Part shown: one piece after another, positions 17,248 through 27,185 of the stretch
Layout of the letters: every line of letters starts with the position of its first letter
Numbering within the stretch: position 1 is the stretch's first letter
From: Shewanella mesophila
Lineage (GTDB): Bacteria > Pseudomonadota > Gammaproteobacteria > Enterobacterales > Shewanellaceae
Length of the DNA: 64,000 nucleotides
Direction of reading: 5' to 3'
Assembly: GCF_019457515.1 (NCBI RefSeq)
Contig: NZ_CP080421.1
Location: forward strand, 2,852,001-2,916,000
Notes under the pieces: model-generated
Seen by the model: the letters and a program-made list of their open reading frames with translations, nothing else
What the model was told of the DNA's origin: nothing
Databases searched by the model: none
Position numbers and translations under genes: made by a program

Positions 17248-19728
17248 ATGTTTGACTCAACATTTGAAGTATCAAAAGTTTTTGCTCTCAGTAAGTTCAA
17301 TGAAACCTACTTACCAAGCGTAAATAGGAATACCTTTGAGCGCCTGGACTCAACTAGCTTATATAACAAACAATTTAAAGAATCGTTTTCACAAGTAGAT
17401 GTACTGCAAATTGTCATTGGTCTTGATTCTGGTTTACTTGCAAATTACGTAATAAACAACACTATACCAGAGGGAAGTAAATTTCTCTTTGTAGAACTCA
17501 ATAGTATTCTGAACTTATTAAACATCGACATTCCCAGTCACCAAAAAGATAAAATAGCAGTATGTGACTTAGCATCATTGCCAGACCTTCTAAAAGGAGA
17601 GCTTTACAATCTTTTTATCGTCAAACAACAATTTTTAATTCATCAATCGCTTGCGGTATCTGGTCATTACATCGATGATTATACCATTTTAAATCAAGAA
17701 GTTGAAAAGATCATTGAACACGAGTTTTTTGAGCGAAGTATCGGATTTAATCAAAAAATTTTTATAAAAAAACAACTTGAGAATGTTGCCGAAAATCTGG
17801 TGCCTGCTTCAAGGTTACGCAACAGTTTTAAAGGGAAAACATGTATAATATTGGGAGGTGGTCCCTCACTAGATACTAACCTTAAATGGATTAAAAAAAA
17901 TCAAGATAAATTCATCATATTCTCAGTATCTCGCCTAGCAGGTAAACTTACAGAAGAAGGTATTCATTCCGATATTTTAGTGTCAGTCGACCCACAAGAT
18001 CACGCATTCGAAGTATATAGAGAGATGATGCCTCTAGCAGGTAAACATCTATTAATTTGTTCACATCATGTAAGTCCTCAGATCATAGGTCAATGGAATG
18101 GTAGCGTAATGTACACATCTAAACGTTTTCCTTGGACGCCAGATGATAAGTGTGACAACTTTTTAAACGCTGGTCCTACAGTAACAAATAGTGCTATTCA
18201 GATAGCTGATGAAATGGGATTTAATCGGATACTTTTATGTGGGGTTGATTTTTGTCACTCGCAAACTGGGGTGACACACGCTCAAGGAACATATGATGCA
18301 GAGTTACCCCCCAATATTGGAAAAATGTTTGAATGGGTAGAAACATACTCTGGTGAAATGGCCGAAACCCCAATTCAACTTCTTCATGCCGCACGATCAC
18401 TACAAGATAAAGTAGCAGAGTCACCACAAATCGACTTCATTAACTTATCTGAAAACGCAGCCAAAGTAGCAGGTGTGAGCTATTGTGATGCTAACTCAAT
18501 TAGCTTAACACCGATTGACTACGAATTTAGCAATATACTTTCGCCTGATTCATACCTAATAACTACATCAGAAAAAGAACTGGACCTCAAGCATTGCATC
18601 AAAGAATTAACCCACGCGAATGAAAGGTTGGTTAAATTAGAATCATTATTAAAAGACGCTGAAAAATTAACAAATGATATCAGTAACTCTCCTAGTGACT
18701 CGCACAAAATAGGCCCACTATCGGAACAGCTCGAAAAAATTGAAAAAAGGATTAATAACAGTTTCTCTGCAGAATCTACGTTAATAAAATTTTATGGTTA
18801 CTATGAATTTTCTAAATTTCTATCAACCAAAAACAGCTCTGATTGGACTCAATCACAGATCAATCAGATGTCAAAAACATACTACAATGCATATTTAACG
18901 ATTTGTGTTGAACTACAAGCTTTAATTGATGCTGCTATGTCACGCACACACTCAAGGCTGGAAGAGTTGCATCCTCGTGGCGATATAGTAGCTCTTGTAA
19001 AACAATGGACAAAAGACAACCAATCTGGACGCGCGCTAATTTGGCAGACAATTCATCAAGAGAAAGTTCCATTATTATCTAGCGAAGAAAGCAGCCTTTT
19101 AAATAGAACAATCACAAGTTATCAGCAACGGCTTAATGATAAAAAACCTAATAACAACGTTGAGGATATCAACAACATTCAACAAGCACATGGAAAGCTT
19201 GAAATTTTATTTAGAAACAAACACTTACTAGGTATTTCTAAAATGGTGCAATATTTGCACCCCCATAGAGACAGTAACAAGCCAGAAATAAAAGCATTAT
19301 ACTGTCTCGCATTGAGTTACAAATTGACGCTAGAGGGCGATGACGAGGAAGCCTTAAATACATTACTTTCCATTGCACCAAAACAAAGGAAAGAGAATGA
19401 ATTAAAACACTTTATAAAATTATCTTTAAAACTAAATAAACTCGATTTTACATTAGATTATTTTAAGCAAATAATCCAATACAGCGATGAATACCTCCCT
19501 CAATATGCCCATGCGTTAAGGCTCAATGATAAACCACAGGAAGCCCTAAACATTTATCTTGATTACTTGGATAAGTACCCTGAGGATATCCCTGTCCTCC
19601 TAAAACTCGGTATTTTCTTAGCCGAGTTTGGTCAAATTGATGAAGCTAAATCGTGCTTTCAAAATGCACTAGACTTAGATCCAAACAACCAAGCCGCAAT
19701 GAGTTACCTACAACAGATTGGTTACTAA
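17248..19728 (+). CDS. Maf-type flagellin glycosyltransferase (DUF115) with TPR tail
   Basis: Maf proteins transfer nonulosonic acids to flagellin. The 826-aa product (ATG 17248, AAGGA upstream; the frame is open back to a TTG at 17200) has the DUF115/MptE-like core around residues 195-400: FKGKTCIILGGGPSLDTNLK, DILVSVDPQDHAFEVYREM, FLNAGPTVTNSAIQIADEMG and LLCGVDFCHSQTG. A charged helical section (about 440-660) follows, then a C-terminal TPR region (about 690-825: ALNIYLDYLDKYPEDIPVLL, DEAKSCFQNALDLDPNN). It is longer than usual because of the TPRs. The sigma-54-like promoters upstream fit flagellar regulation. The acceptor flagellins are outside the window. Confidence 0.87.
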   Translation: MFDSTFEVSKVFALSKFNETYLPSVNRNTFERLDSTSLYNKQFKESFSQVDVLQIVIGLDSGLLANYVINNTIPEGSKFLFVELNSILNLLNIDIPSHQKDKIAVCDLASLPDLLKGELYNLFIVKQQFLIHQSLAVSGHYIDDYTILNQEVEKIIEHEFFERSIGFNQKIFIKKQLENVAENLVPASRLRNSFKGKTCIILGGGPSLDTNLKWIKKNQDKFIIFSVSRLAGKLTEEGIHSDILVSVDPQDHAFEVYREMMPLAGKHLLICSHHVSPQIIGQWNGSVMYTSKRFPWTPDDKCDNFLNAGPTVTNSAIQIADEMGFNRILLCGVDFCHSQTGVTHAQGTYDAELPPNIGKMFEWVETYSGEMAETPIQLLHAARSLQDKVAESPQIDFINLSENAAKVAGVSYCDANSISLTPIDYEFSNILSPDSYLITTSEKELDLKHCIKELTHANERLVKLESLLKDAEKLTNDISNSPSDSHKIGPLSEQLEKIEKRINNSFSAESTLIKFYGYYEFSKFLSTKNSSDWTQSQINQMSKTYYNAYLTICVELQALIDAAMSRTHSRLEELHPRGDIVALVKQWTKDNQSGRALIWQTIHQEKVPLLSSEESSLLNRTITSYQQRLNDKKPNNNVEDINNIQQAHGKLEILFRNKHLLGISKMVQYLHPHRDSNKPEIKALYCLALSYKLTLEGDDEEALNTLLSIAPKQRKENELKHFIKLSLKLNKLDFTLDYFKQIIQYSDEYLPQYAHALRLNDKPQEALNIYLDYLDKYPEDIPVLLKLGIFLAEFGQIDEAKSCFQNALDLDPNNQAAMSYLQQIGY

Positions 19729-19842
19729 TTCTGACTATTCTGTGCCAGTACGGTAATTTATCGGCTGGCGCCGTTTCCTTTGTTGCCTATCAAACCGTAT
19801 AATAATCGCCGAATAAATCATACATTCCAATAGCGAGGCTCT

Positions 19843-20322
19843 GTGGCACATACTTACATCCCACTCGAACAATACAAACGTAAATGGATCTTTAATCATA
19901 AAGATCTGCCTGTTACCGATGAAGATAAGGCGGGTATCAAGCCGCTAGATCAGAAATCGTCAATGGAAGTGTGGAACAAGTGGATCAGTAATAAAAGTAG
20001 CCGTACAGAACAGTTTACCAAAGGCGATTGGGCAGCCAAAGTAGATGCGTGGATCGAAACCGATCATTGGCAAAGCGCTTGGGATAGCGAGGCAGTCGAG
20101 CTACCTGAATTGCTGCGTAACCATATCGATTGGTCAGATGATACCCTAGTCTATTTTTGCTATGAAAAATATCAAGTTATTGAAACCCGCTGGGATCTGT
20201 TTGTCCGTAATTGGAAGAGTTTCCTATTTTTCGATGATGGCCCACTATTGATCTCCCCTAAGAAAAAGCAAGCGGTGATTTTTCATCAAAGCGGCCAATA
20301 TCAGATTGGTCATCGCGGCTAA
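19843..20322 (+). CDS. DUF2947 family protein
   Basis: A 159-aa soluble protein of unknown function that I recall as DUF2947, found in Shewanella and Vibrio. It is rich in Trp (KRKWIFNHKDLP, MEVWNKWISNK, WIETDHWQSAW, NWKSFLFFDDGPLL) and has no signal peptide. It begins at GTG 19843 with GAGG eight bases upstream. It stands alone between maf and the chalcone-isomerase-like gene. No function is suggested. Confidence 0.75.
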   Translation: MAHTYIPLEQYKRKWIFNHKDLPVTDEDKAGIKPLDQKSSMEVWNKWISNKSSRTEQFTKGDWAAKVDAWIETDHWQSAWDSEAVELPELLRNHIDWSDDTLVYFCYEKYQVIETRWDLFVRNWKSFLFFDDGPLLISPKKKQAVIFHQSGQYQIGHRG

Positions 20323-20364
20323 TACACACTCTCCAACATCACACAAAAATAACAAAGAGGTTTT

Positions 20365-20925
20365 ATGAAGTTCCTCGTAACATTTGCGTTAGTAGCAACT
20401 TGGTTTCTCACATTTAACGTAAGTGCTAAAACCGTCGCCGATATCGACATTGCAGACGACATCGATATTGCAGGACAAACACTGCAACTTAATGGCGCTG
20501 GTGTACGCAGTAAATTTTTTATGGATCTCTATGTCGGTAGTCTTTATACACCCAGCGTAGTGAGCGATACTCAAGCGGTATTAGATGCGCCAGTTGCAGT
20601 AATACGCCTCAATATTACCTCAGGCATGATCACTTCAGATAAGATGCACAATGCCATCATCGAAGGCTTTGAAGATGCAACCGATGATAAAGTTGAACCA
20701 ATACAATCGCAAATTGATGCTTTTATGGCGCTGTTTTCTGATGACATTGTTGAGGGAGATCAATTTACATTCGAAGCAAAAAAAATGTTCGGTGTTACCG
20801 CCTATAAAAATGGCAAGCCACAAGCGACGATAGGGGGAGAACCATTTAGACAGGCCCTATTGATGATATGGTTAGGTGATAAACCTGCTCAAAAAAGCCT
20901 GAAAAAGGCGATGCTGGATAACTAA
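20365..20925 (+). CDS. Secreted chalcone-isomerase-like protein
   Basis: A 186-aa exported protein with a Sec signal (MKFLVTFALVATWFLTFNVSA). The bacterial chalcone-isomerase-like fold follows: LQLNGAGVRSKFFMDLYVGSLY, then a DxxxxAVIRLNI strand, AIIEGFEDAT, and a C-terminal GEPFRQALLMIWLGDKPAQ helix. Bacterial members are periplasmic and are not known flavonoid enzymes; fatty-acid binding is shown for related folds, so a lipid-related role is a guess. AAAGAGG precedes the ATG. The gene ends at a strong hairpin shared with the convergent barrel gene. Confidence 0.83.
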   Translation: MKFLVTFALVATWFLTFNVSAKTVADIDIADDIDIAGQTLQLNGAGVRSKFFMDLYVGSLYTPSVVSDTQAVLDAPVAVIRLNITSGMITSDKMHNAIIEGFEDATDDKVEPIQSQIDAFMALFSDDIVEGDQFTFEAKKMFGVTAYKNGKPQATIGGEPFRQALLMIWLGDKPAQKSLKKAMLDN

Positions 20926-20952
20926 ATATTGTCGAAAATCCCATGATTAAAA

Positions 20953-20983
20953 GAAAGACCAAGTCTAATTGACTTGGTCTTTC
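20953..20983. terminator. Bidirectional intrinsic terminator
   Basis: A perfect 13-bp stem (GAAAGACCAAGTC with its complement) around a 5-base loop lies between the convergent stops at 20925 and 21007. Short A and T runs flank it, so it can serve both strands. Confidence 0.85.
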
Positions 20984-21006
20984 TCACATTTCTGTTTTAA
21001 AACTGG

Positions 21007-21909
21007 TTAAAATTTATATTCTGCAGCTAACGCACAGGCTAGCTGAGCATCGATCTCTTCAGTACTACGAGGTTCACTCAGCTCAAGCTCACTATTAAAA
21101 TAATAACCAAGATACGCGTTTAGCGACAATGATTGAGAAGCTGCCCATCCCGCTCGAACAAAACCCACTAACTCATCTATCTCCATGGTGGTGTCTTCGT
21201 CCCTAACCAAAAATCTTTGTGTCCGTTTAGAAGTTCCAAGACCAAAATCAACAGCGTCGCTCAAGCGGTAACTTAACTCTAATCCCGCAGGACCACTAAA
21301 GCCGGTCGAAAAAGGATTACCCAATTTTAGCTTGTCCGTTATCTGCCAGTTAACCGCCAAATAGGGAACGGTGCGTACTTCTGAGATATCGTTAAGATAA
21401 GCGACCCCGAGCCCCAGCATATTGCCATTTTCAAATCGATACATACCTGACGCTACCATACCGTAACTCTGGGCATTGGAAAATGAGGTGCCATCGGCAT
21501 AAGCATATTGAATTTTAGGCGAAAATATAAACATCCAATGTTTATCAGGACGGTAGCTCAAGCCAACACTCGCACTATAGCGATCAACCGACGGCCATGT
21601 CTGAATCTTGTTCCCCAATATAGTCCCTGCTCGGCTTCCCCAATCATAATCGAGCCGGTCATAGTTCACGCCAAAACTCATCGACCACTGCTTATTTAAT
21701 GGGATTGCCGTTTTAGCACCAAATAACCATGCGTCTCGCTGTAGTTGTAAATTACCGTTACCCACATCGGCATCACCAGTTCCAATACGTGAAACACTAA
21801 GACTAAGGGGGGAGTAAGGCTTAGCTGCAGCGTGTGAAACTGGCATACAAGCACACCAGCCGAGCATTAATGACAAGATGACTATCTTCGATTTCTGTGC
21901 AGAGTCCAT
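21007..21909 (-). CDS. Outer-membrane beta-barrel protein, unassigned
   Basis: A 300-aa protein with a signal peptide (MDSAQKSKIVILSLMLGWCA ending near AAA). Many alternating aromatic strands of an outer-membrane barrel follow, such as WSMSFGVNYDRLDYDWG, DRYSASVGLSYRPDKHWMF and LELSYRLSDAVDFGLGTS; the last residues are LAAEYKF, ending on the aromatic typical of barrels. GGAG five bases before ATG 21909 supports that start. I do not recognise the family with certainty. It faces the chalcone-like gene and follows the TetR gene in the same direction without a shared operon. Confidence 0.7.
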   Translation of the reverse strand: MDSAQKSKIVILSLMLGWCACMPVSHAAAKPYSPLSLSVSRIGTGDADVGNGNLQLQRDAWLFGAKTAIPLNKQWSMSFGVNYDRLDYDWGSRAGTILGNKIQTWPSVDRYSASVGLSYRPDKHWMFIFSPKIQYAYADGTSFSNAQSYGMVASGMYRFENGNMLGLGVAYLNDISEVRTVPYLAVNWQITDKLKLGNPFSTGFSGPAGLELSYRLSDAVDFGLGTSKRTQRFLVRDEDTTMEIDELVGFVRAGWAASQSLSLNAYLGYYFNSELELSEPRSTEEIDAQLACALAAEYKF

Positions 21910-22025
21910 GCGATCTCCATTAGTGCACAAGAAAAACCAACTATCTCATGCCAAACAAAATGCCGATTTAAATATCGTTGACTGACTTATACGATATTAA
22001 GCCCATTTGAGATCATTAGTTTAAA

Positions 22026-22643
22026 CTAATTTTCAACACGATAAGCACGTAAAAACATATTGACTGACGACTTAATATACTCACTGCGACCCGCGCTAAT
22101 ATCGTCAACGGGTAACCCAAGCTCTAACCTTAATCGCATCTCACCAAAAAGCATCATACAGAGCTGTACCGCGGCGTTACGAAGATGACCAAATCGATAT
22201 TCACCGATCGCCTCTACTTGGTCAAAATAGGTTTCCAACAACTTGAGCAAATGTTGCGGCCCTGCATTAAAAAAGAGCTTTGATAGTTCTGGATGAGAAT
22301 CTGACTGGGCTACACAAGTTTTAAACACATCGAGTGCTTCGGGTGAGATAATCATCTCACCAAAATAGACGCCAAACTGCATCAGTGCCGTTTGCGGTTG
22401 TTTAGGATCGACAAACAGCTCATGTGTGACTTGATGAACAACACATTTAGACTCTATTGAGGCAACAAATAGATCGTCTTTGCTACCGAAGTGAGAGTAA
22501 ACGGTTTGCTTAGAAACGCCCGCCTTCTTAGCCACTTCGTCCATACTGGTATTGGGAAATCCTTGCCCACAAAATAGCGCTATCGCAGCTTCTAATATCT
22601 GAGATCGCTTTTGCTCACTGCGGCTAAGGGATGAATGAACCAT
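22026..22643 (-). CDS. TetR/AcrR family repressor
   Basis: A 205-aa regulator with a TetR helix-turn-helix near the N-terminus (ILEAAIALFCGQGFPNTSMD, EVAKKAGVSKQTVYSHFGSK, about residues 16-56) and a helical ligand domain. It is divergent from the RND pump adaptor, with two palindromes in the 142-base gap. The likely role is repressing the pump and itself until an inducer binds. The inducer is unknown. Confidence 0.93.
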   Translation of the reverse strand: MVHSSLSRSEQKRSQILEAAIALFCGQGFPNTSMDEVAKKAGVSKQTVYSHFGSKDDLFVASIESKCVVHQVTHELFVDPKQPQTALMQFGVYFGEMIISPEALDVFKTCVAQSDSHPELSKLFFNAGPQHLLKLLETYFDQVEAIGEYRFGHLRNAAVQLCMMLFGEMRLRLELGLPVDDISAGRSEYIKSSVNMFLRAYRVEN

Positions 22644-22691
22644 TACAACTCCATACTCTGGTTATTAAAATAAACGACATATTCGACAAAA

Positions 22692-22739
22692 AAACTAGAC
22701 TAGACAGTCTAGTTTGCTTGAATTAGACTGCCAAGTCTA
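22692..22739. promoter_or_regulatory. Twin palindromic operators between tetR and the RND genes
   Basis: Two inverted repeats share the half-site TAGACT/AGTCTA. The first, 22692-22715, has perfect 10-bp arms (AAACTAGACT and complement) around AGAC. The second, 22724-22739, has 6-bp arms around GCCA. Their centres are 28 bases apart, close to three helical turns, so two TetR dimers could bind the same face. They lie between the divergent start codons. Confidence 0.8.
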
Positions 22740-22785
22740 GATTAACGTTTTATTAACCTGAAGTTAACCATGGAAGCGTGTCAGA

Positions 22786-23898
22786 ATGAAAATTTTTAAT
22801 CGCAAAGACTCTGCATCTGCCCTGCTGTTTTTTACCGCTGCGCTCTTACTCGGTGGTTGCCAGCAGCAAAATGACAGCCCGACTGAAACGCCACACTATC
22901 CAAAGGTTTCGAGTCATATATTGGTTCAATCTGACACTTACGATATCTCGCAACAATTCACAGGCATTATCCGCTCGGGTAACACTACCGCTATCGGATT
23001 TGAATTGGCAGGTAAAGTTAATCATTTAGCAGTTGATAGCGGCAACACGGTTGTAGCAGGACAAATGTTGGCCACGCTAGACACCTCTTTACTCGAAGCG
23101 GAAAGCCAAGAGTTACACGCCAATCTTGCACAAAACAGCGCAAACCTACAGCTGGCTAAAAACACCTTGAATCGCAGCCTAGAACTGAAAAAACAGGGAT
23201 ATACTTCAGAGCAGCAACTCGATGAACTTAAAGGCCAACTCAACAGCTTGCAAGCGGCCAGACAACGACTCATCGCTGCTCTTGATGCCAATAAGCTCAG
23301 AATCAGCAAATCAAGATTAACGGCACCATTCGATGGTGTTGTCGCAAAGCGAAATCATAATCTTGGCGAGGTCGTAACCATAGGTTCGCCACTATTCACC
23401 CTTATCGAGCACAATAATCCACAGGCAATGGTTGGCGTGCCAGTGAATATTGCTCAGGTTCTAACCCCAGAGCAAAAGCTCACGCTGATTGTCAATGACC
23501 TAGCATATCAGGCTACTGTAGCGGGTGTCGGCGCAGAAGTGAATCCTGTGACTCGAACGGTTCCGGTCCGCTTTACCCTGCCAAATGATGCGCCAGTGCT
23601 AAACGGTGAACTCGCCTATTTACAATACGGCAAGTCGGTCGCTACAAAAGGATATTGGATCCCCATATCGTCACTAACCGATGGCTTAAGAGGATTATGG
23701 AACATCTATGTTTTAACAAAGCATGATAACGATCAGTATCTTATCGAACGCAGGGACATTGAGATCATCTACACCAAGGGGCAACAAGCCTATGTCACTG
23801 GCGCGATTTCCGCCGGAGAGCAATACGTGACCCAAGGCCTACACAAACTCGTCGTTGGTGAACTCGTCACTCTCAATGCCAATGTTGCAACGAGGTAG
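22786..23898 (+). CDS. RND efflux periplasmic adaptor (membrane fusion lipoprotein)
   Basis: The adaptor links an inner-membrane RND pump to an outer-membrane channel. The 370-aa protein has a lipoprotein signal ending in LLLGGCQQQ (Cys25). It then shows the barrel-sandwich half motifs (GFELAGKVNHLAVDSGNTVV and SRLTAPFDGVVAKRNHNLGE) flanking a long coiled-coil hairpin (about 100-170), a beta-barrel domain and a membrane-proximal domain. The pump gene starts directly after its stop codon. No outer-membrane factor gene follows, so a TolC-type channel encoded elsewhere must serve. Confidence 0.93.
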   Translation: MKIFNRKDSASALLFFTAALLLGGCQQQNDSPTETPHYPKVSSHILVQSDTYDISQQFTGIIRSGNTTAIGFELAGKVNHLAVDSGNTVVAGQMLATLDTSLLEAESQELHANLAQNSANLQLAKNTLNRSLELKKQGYTSEQQLDELKGQLNSLQAARQRLIAALDANKLRISKSRLTAPFDGVVAKRNHNLGEVVTIGSPLFTLIEHNNPQAMVGVPVNIAQVLTPEQKLTLIVNDLAYQATVAGVGAEVNPVTRTVPVRFTLPNDAPVLNGELAYLQYGKSVATKGYWIPISSLTDGLRGLWNIYVLTKHDNDQYLIERRDIEIIYTKGQQAYVTGAISAGEQYVTQGLHKLVVGELVTLNANVATR

Positions 23899-26800
23899 AT
23901 GATGATAAAATCGCTAGTTGAAAACGGACGCCTAGCAAGCCTTGCTATTGCACTGCTAATTGTCGCTGGATTGGGGGCGATAAGCAGTCTTCCTCGTATG
24001 GAAGATCCTAATATCACCAATAGATTTGCCTCTGTCGTTACTCAGTATCCAGGCGCCTCCGCTGAGCGCGTCGAAGCCTTAGTCACCGAAGTGTTAGAGA
24101 ACCAACTCAGACGATTAGAGGAACTCAAACTTACTCAATCGACGTCACGGCCTGGGATCTCAGTGATTCAGCTGGAACTCAAAGACAGCATCACAGAAAC
24201 CGATCCCGTCTGGTCTCGAGCGCGAGATCTACTTAACGACGCCAAAAACACCCTGCCAGCCAATGCGCAAAACGCCCTACTCGATGACCAATTGGGTTAC
24301 GCCAACACGGCCATTTTGGGACTGGTTTGGACAGGTTCTGGAGAGCCTCGGCTCGATATCATCAATCGCTATGCCAAAGAACTACAAAGCCAGCTGCGTC
24401 TAGTCAGCGGTACAGACTTCGTTAAACTCTATGGAGCCCCGACCGAGGAGATCCTAGTTCAGCTTGACGGTAACAGAGTCAATCAGATAGGTCTTAGCCC
24501 TGCCAGCATTGCTCAAATTCTTGCCAACGCCGATACCAAGGTGTCTGCTGGTGAGATCAATAACGACAATTTTCGCGCCTTAGTCGAGGTCTCTGGCGAA
24601 CTAGATTCCCTCACTCGAATTAAACAAGTACCGCTTAAGATCGATGCCAATGGTCAAATCATTCGCTTATCTGAAGTGGCAGAAGTCGTCAGACATCCTA
24701 AGACGCCTGAACGAAATATAGCCTTGATCGAACAGCAGCAAGGCGTCATGATTTCGGCGCGAATGCTGAGCAATACTCGGGTCGATCTTTGGTTGCAACG
24801 AGTACATAAAGTTGTTGACCAGATGCAGTCGGAGCTATCGGCCAATGTCGAAGTTCAATGGTTATTTGACCAAGAGGGATATACAACTCAACGGCTCAGT
24901 GACTTAATTGGCAGCCTATTATTGGGCTTCATTATTATTCTTTTAGTATTAATGCTCACTCTAGGGCTTAGAAACGCGGTGATCGTCTCCATTTCACTGC
25001 CCCTTACCGCCCTATTCACCCTTGCTTGCATGAAGTATATTGGCCTGCCGATCCATCAAATGTCGGTAACTGGGCTTGTTGTTGCCCTTGGGATCATGGT
25101 CGACAACGCCATTGTGATTGTTGATGCGATCGCTCAGCGTCGCCAGCAGGGACTCGATAGACTCACAGCGGTTCGCGACACACTCAAACATTTATGGTTA
25201 CCATTAGCTGGCTCAACCATAACCACCATGTTGGCTTTTGCTCCCATAGTATTGATGCCAGGCGCAGCTGGAGAGTTTGTCGGCGGCATCGCCATATCTG
25301 TAATGTTTGCCCTACTGGGTTCCTATATCATCTCCCATACCTTAATAGCCGGATTAGCAGGCCGTTTCGGCTCGAAAGGTGCATCGAATAAATGGTACCA
25401 ACAAGGCATAAGCTTCCCGGCACTTAGCCGAACTTTTACCTTCACCCTTAATCATGCCCTGCAGCGGCCACTGCTTGCTGGTGTGCTAATCGGAATACTG
25501 CCCATCGGCGGATTTATTGCCGCAGGCCAAATGACCGAGCAGTTTTTTCCGCCATCAGATCGAGATATGTTTCAAATAGAGGTCCACTTACCACCACAAT
25601 CGAGTATCAAGAATACTCGCACTGTCGTCACTCGTATTGACGCTAAGCTAAGAGAAACTGGGGAGATGCAACGGCTAGACTGGGTGATCGGCAGTAATGC
25701 GCCTTCATTTTATTACAACCTACTGCAGCGGCAGCAAGGCGCGAGCAACTATGCTCAGGCCATGGTTAAAGTCGCTAACTTTGACGCAGCTAATCGACTT
25801 ATTCCCACGCTACAGAAAAGCCTGGATGACGATTTTCCTGAAGCACAGATTCTCGTGAGAAAACTCGAGCAGGGCCCGCCGTTTAACGCCCCTGTCGAAT
25901 TTAGGATCTATGGACCTAACCTAGACAAACTAAGAGAGATAGGTGATGAGCTCCGGCGCATCTTGATCACCACAGATAATGTGATCCACACCCGGGCAAC
26001 CCTGAGCGCTGGCGCCCCTAAGGTCTGGTTTCAAATCAATGAAGATGCCAGCATGATGAGTGGGCTCTCCCTGACAGAAATTGCCAATCAGATCCAGATG
26101 GCAACGACGGGTATTAATGGCGGTAGCATATTGGAACAAACCGAATCTTTGCCTATTCGGGTTCGAACCCAAGAGCTGACTCGAGAGCAACAAACCAAAT
26201 TATCAGAGATCAATTTAATCTCGAAAAATGGTACAGGAATACCGTTAGCGGCTTTATCGACTAACCGTATCGATGTCAGTCTAGGCGCGATTCCAAGACG
26301 GAATGGGCAAAGGGTCAATAGTATCGAGGCTTATCTAGAGAGTGGTGTGTTGCCACAACAAGTACTCAATCACGCCAAAATCCGTATCGATAAACTGCAG
26401 CTTCCCGCAGGATACAAAATTGAAGTGGGCGGAGAGAGTGCCAAGCGCGACGAAGCGGTCGGTAATCTCCTGTCTAACATCGTCTTAGTTGTTACTTTGC
26501 TTCTGGCGACCGTAGTGCTCTCTTTTAACTCATTTAGGCTAACAGGCATCATTTTACTTAGCGCGGTTCAATCGGCAGGGCTTGGATTATTGGCCGTCTA
26601 TCTATTTGGTTACCCCTTCGGGTTTACCGTGATCATAGGCCTCTTGGGGCTAATGGGGCTGGCAATTAATGCAGCAATCGTTATCTTGGCCGAACTAGAG
26701 GATATGCCCAATAAACGACATGAAACCACCGCAGAGATAGTCAAAATAGTGAGTAGTTGCGGTCGTCATATCGGCTCGACTACCATTACCACCATTGGTG

Positions 26801-26976
26801 GCTTTATCCCACTCATCATCTCTGGTGGCGGATTCTGGCCACCATTTGCTATCGCGATCGCCGGTGGAACCTTGCTCACCACCCTCCTTTCACTGATATG
26901 GGTGCCGACCATGTATCAGCTAGTAATGAAAAAAAATCAAGCTCAAATTCGATTAACGTCGACAATACAGCAATAG
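23899..26976 (+). CDS. RND efflux pump permease (AcrB/HAE1-like)
   Basis: A 1025-aa inner-membrane proton antiporter with the RND plan of 12 membrane helices and two large periplasmic loops. Seen are the N-terminal helix, PGASAERVEALVTEVLENQL, the TM2-TM6 block (LLLGFIIILLVLMLTLGLRN to LAFAPIVLMPGAAGEF) and the repeat in the second half (NLLSNIVLVVTLLLATVVLS). In TM4 the usual AspAsp pair reads GIMVDNAIVIVDA, so only the first Asp of the proton relay is kept; this occurs in several RND subfamilies. Translation is coupled to the adaptor. Substrates cannot be predicted. Confidence 0.95.
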   Translation: MMIKSLVENGRLASLAIALLIVAGLGAISSLPRMEDPNITNRFASVVTQYPGASAERVEALVTEVLENQLRRLEELKLTQSTSRPGISVIQLELKDSITETDPVWSRARDLLNDAKNTLPANAQNALLDDQLGYANTAILGLVWTGSGEPRLDIINRYAKELQSQLRLVSGTDFVKLYGAPTEEILVQLDGNRVNQIGLSPASIAQILANADTKVSAGEINNDNFRALVEVSGELDSLTRIKQVPLKIDANGQIIRLSEVAEVVRHPKTPERNIALIEQQQGVMISARMLSNTRVDLWLQRVHKVVDQMQSELSANVEVQWLFDQEGYTTQRLSDLIGSLLLGFIIILLVLMLTLGLRNAVIVSISLPLTALFTLACMKYIGLPIHQMSVTGLVVALGIMVDNAIVIVDAIAQRRQQGLDRLTAVRDTLKHLWLPLAGSTITTMLAFAPIVLMPGAAGEFVGGIAISVMFALLGSYIISHTLIAGLAGRFGSKGASNKWYQQGISFPALSRTFTFTLNHALQRPLLAGVLIGILPIGGFIAAGQMTEQFFPPSDRDMFQIEVHLPPQSSIKNTRTVVTRIDAKLRETGEMQRLDWVIGSNAPSFYYNLLQRQQGASNYAQAMVKVANFDAANRLIPTLQKSLDDDFPEAQILVRKLEQGPPFNAPVEFRIYGPNLDKLREIGDELRRILITTDNVIHTRATLSAGAPKVWFQINEDASMMSGLSLTEIANQIQMATTGINGGSILEQTESLPIRVRTQELTREQQTKLSEINLISKNGTGIPLAALSTNRIDVSLGAIPRRNGQRVNSIEAYLESGVLPQQVLNHAKIRIDKLQLPAGYKIEVGGESAKRDEAVGNLLSNIVLVVTLLLATVVLSFNSFRLTGIILLSAVQSAGLGLLAVYLFGYPFGFTVIIGLLGLMGLAINAAIVILAELEDMPNKRHETTAEIVKIVSSCGRHIGSTTITTIGGFIPLIISGGGFWPPFAIAIAGGTLLTTLLSLIWVPTMYQLVMKKNQAQIRLTSTIQQ

Positions 26977-26998
26977 CATCAACCAATTCGACTATAAC

Positions 26999-27035
26999 AA
27001 TGAGGTAAGTTACAGACTTTGTGACTCACCTCATT
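26999..27035 (+). terminator. Possible terminator of the RND operon
   Basis: AATGAGGTAAGT pairs with ACTCACCTCATT (one mismatch) across a 13-base loop, just after the permease stop. The following sequence TATTAG has no good U tract, so this may be a weak or rho-aided terminator. Confidence 0.45.
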
Positions 27036-27185
27036 TATTAGCTACTATTTTAGAAAAATGAAACGAGACTTTGCTAAAACACCCTAATTTTCAGAATGCT
27101 TGATTGAAATAGACCTACATCAAATCTTTTTTCATACCGTTCAGCTACATTACTCTCACGATATTGAAACTAACGGATTGTCGAG

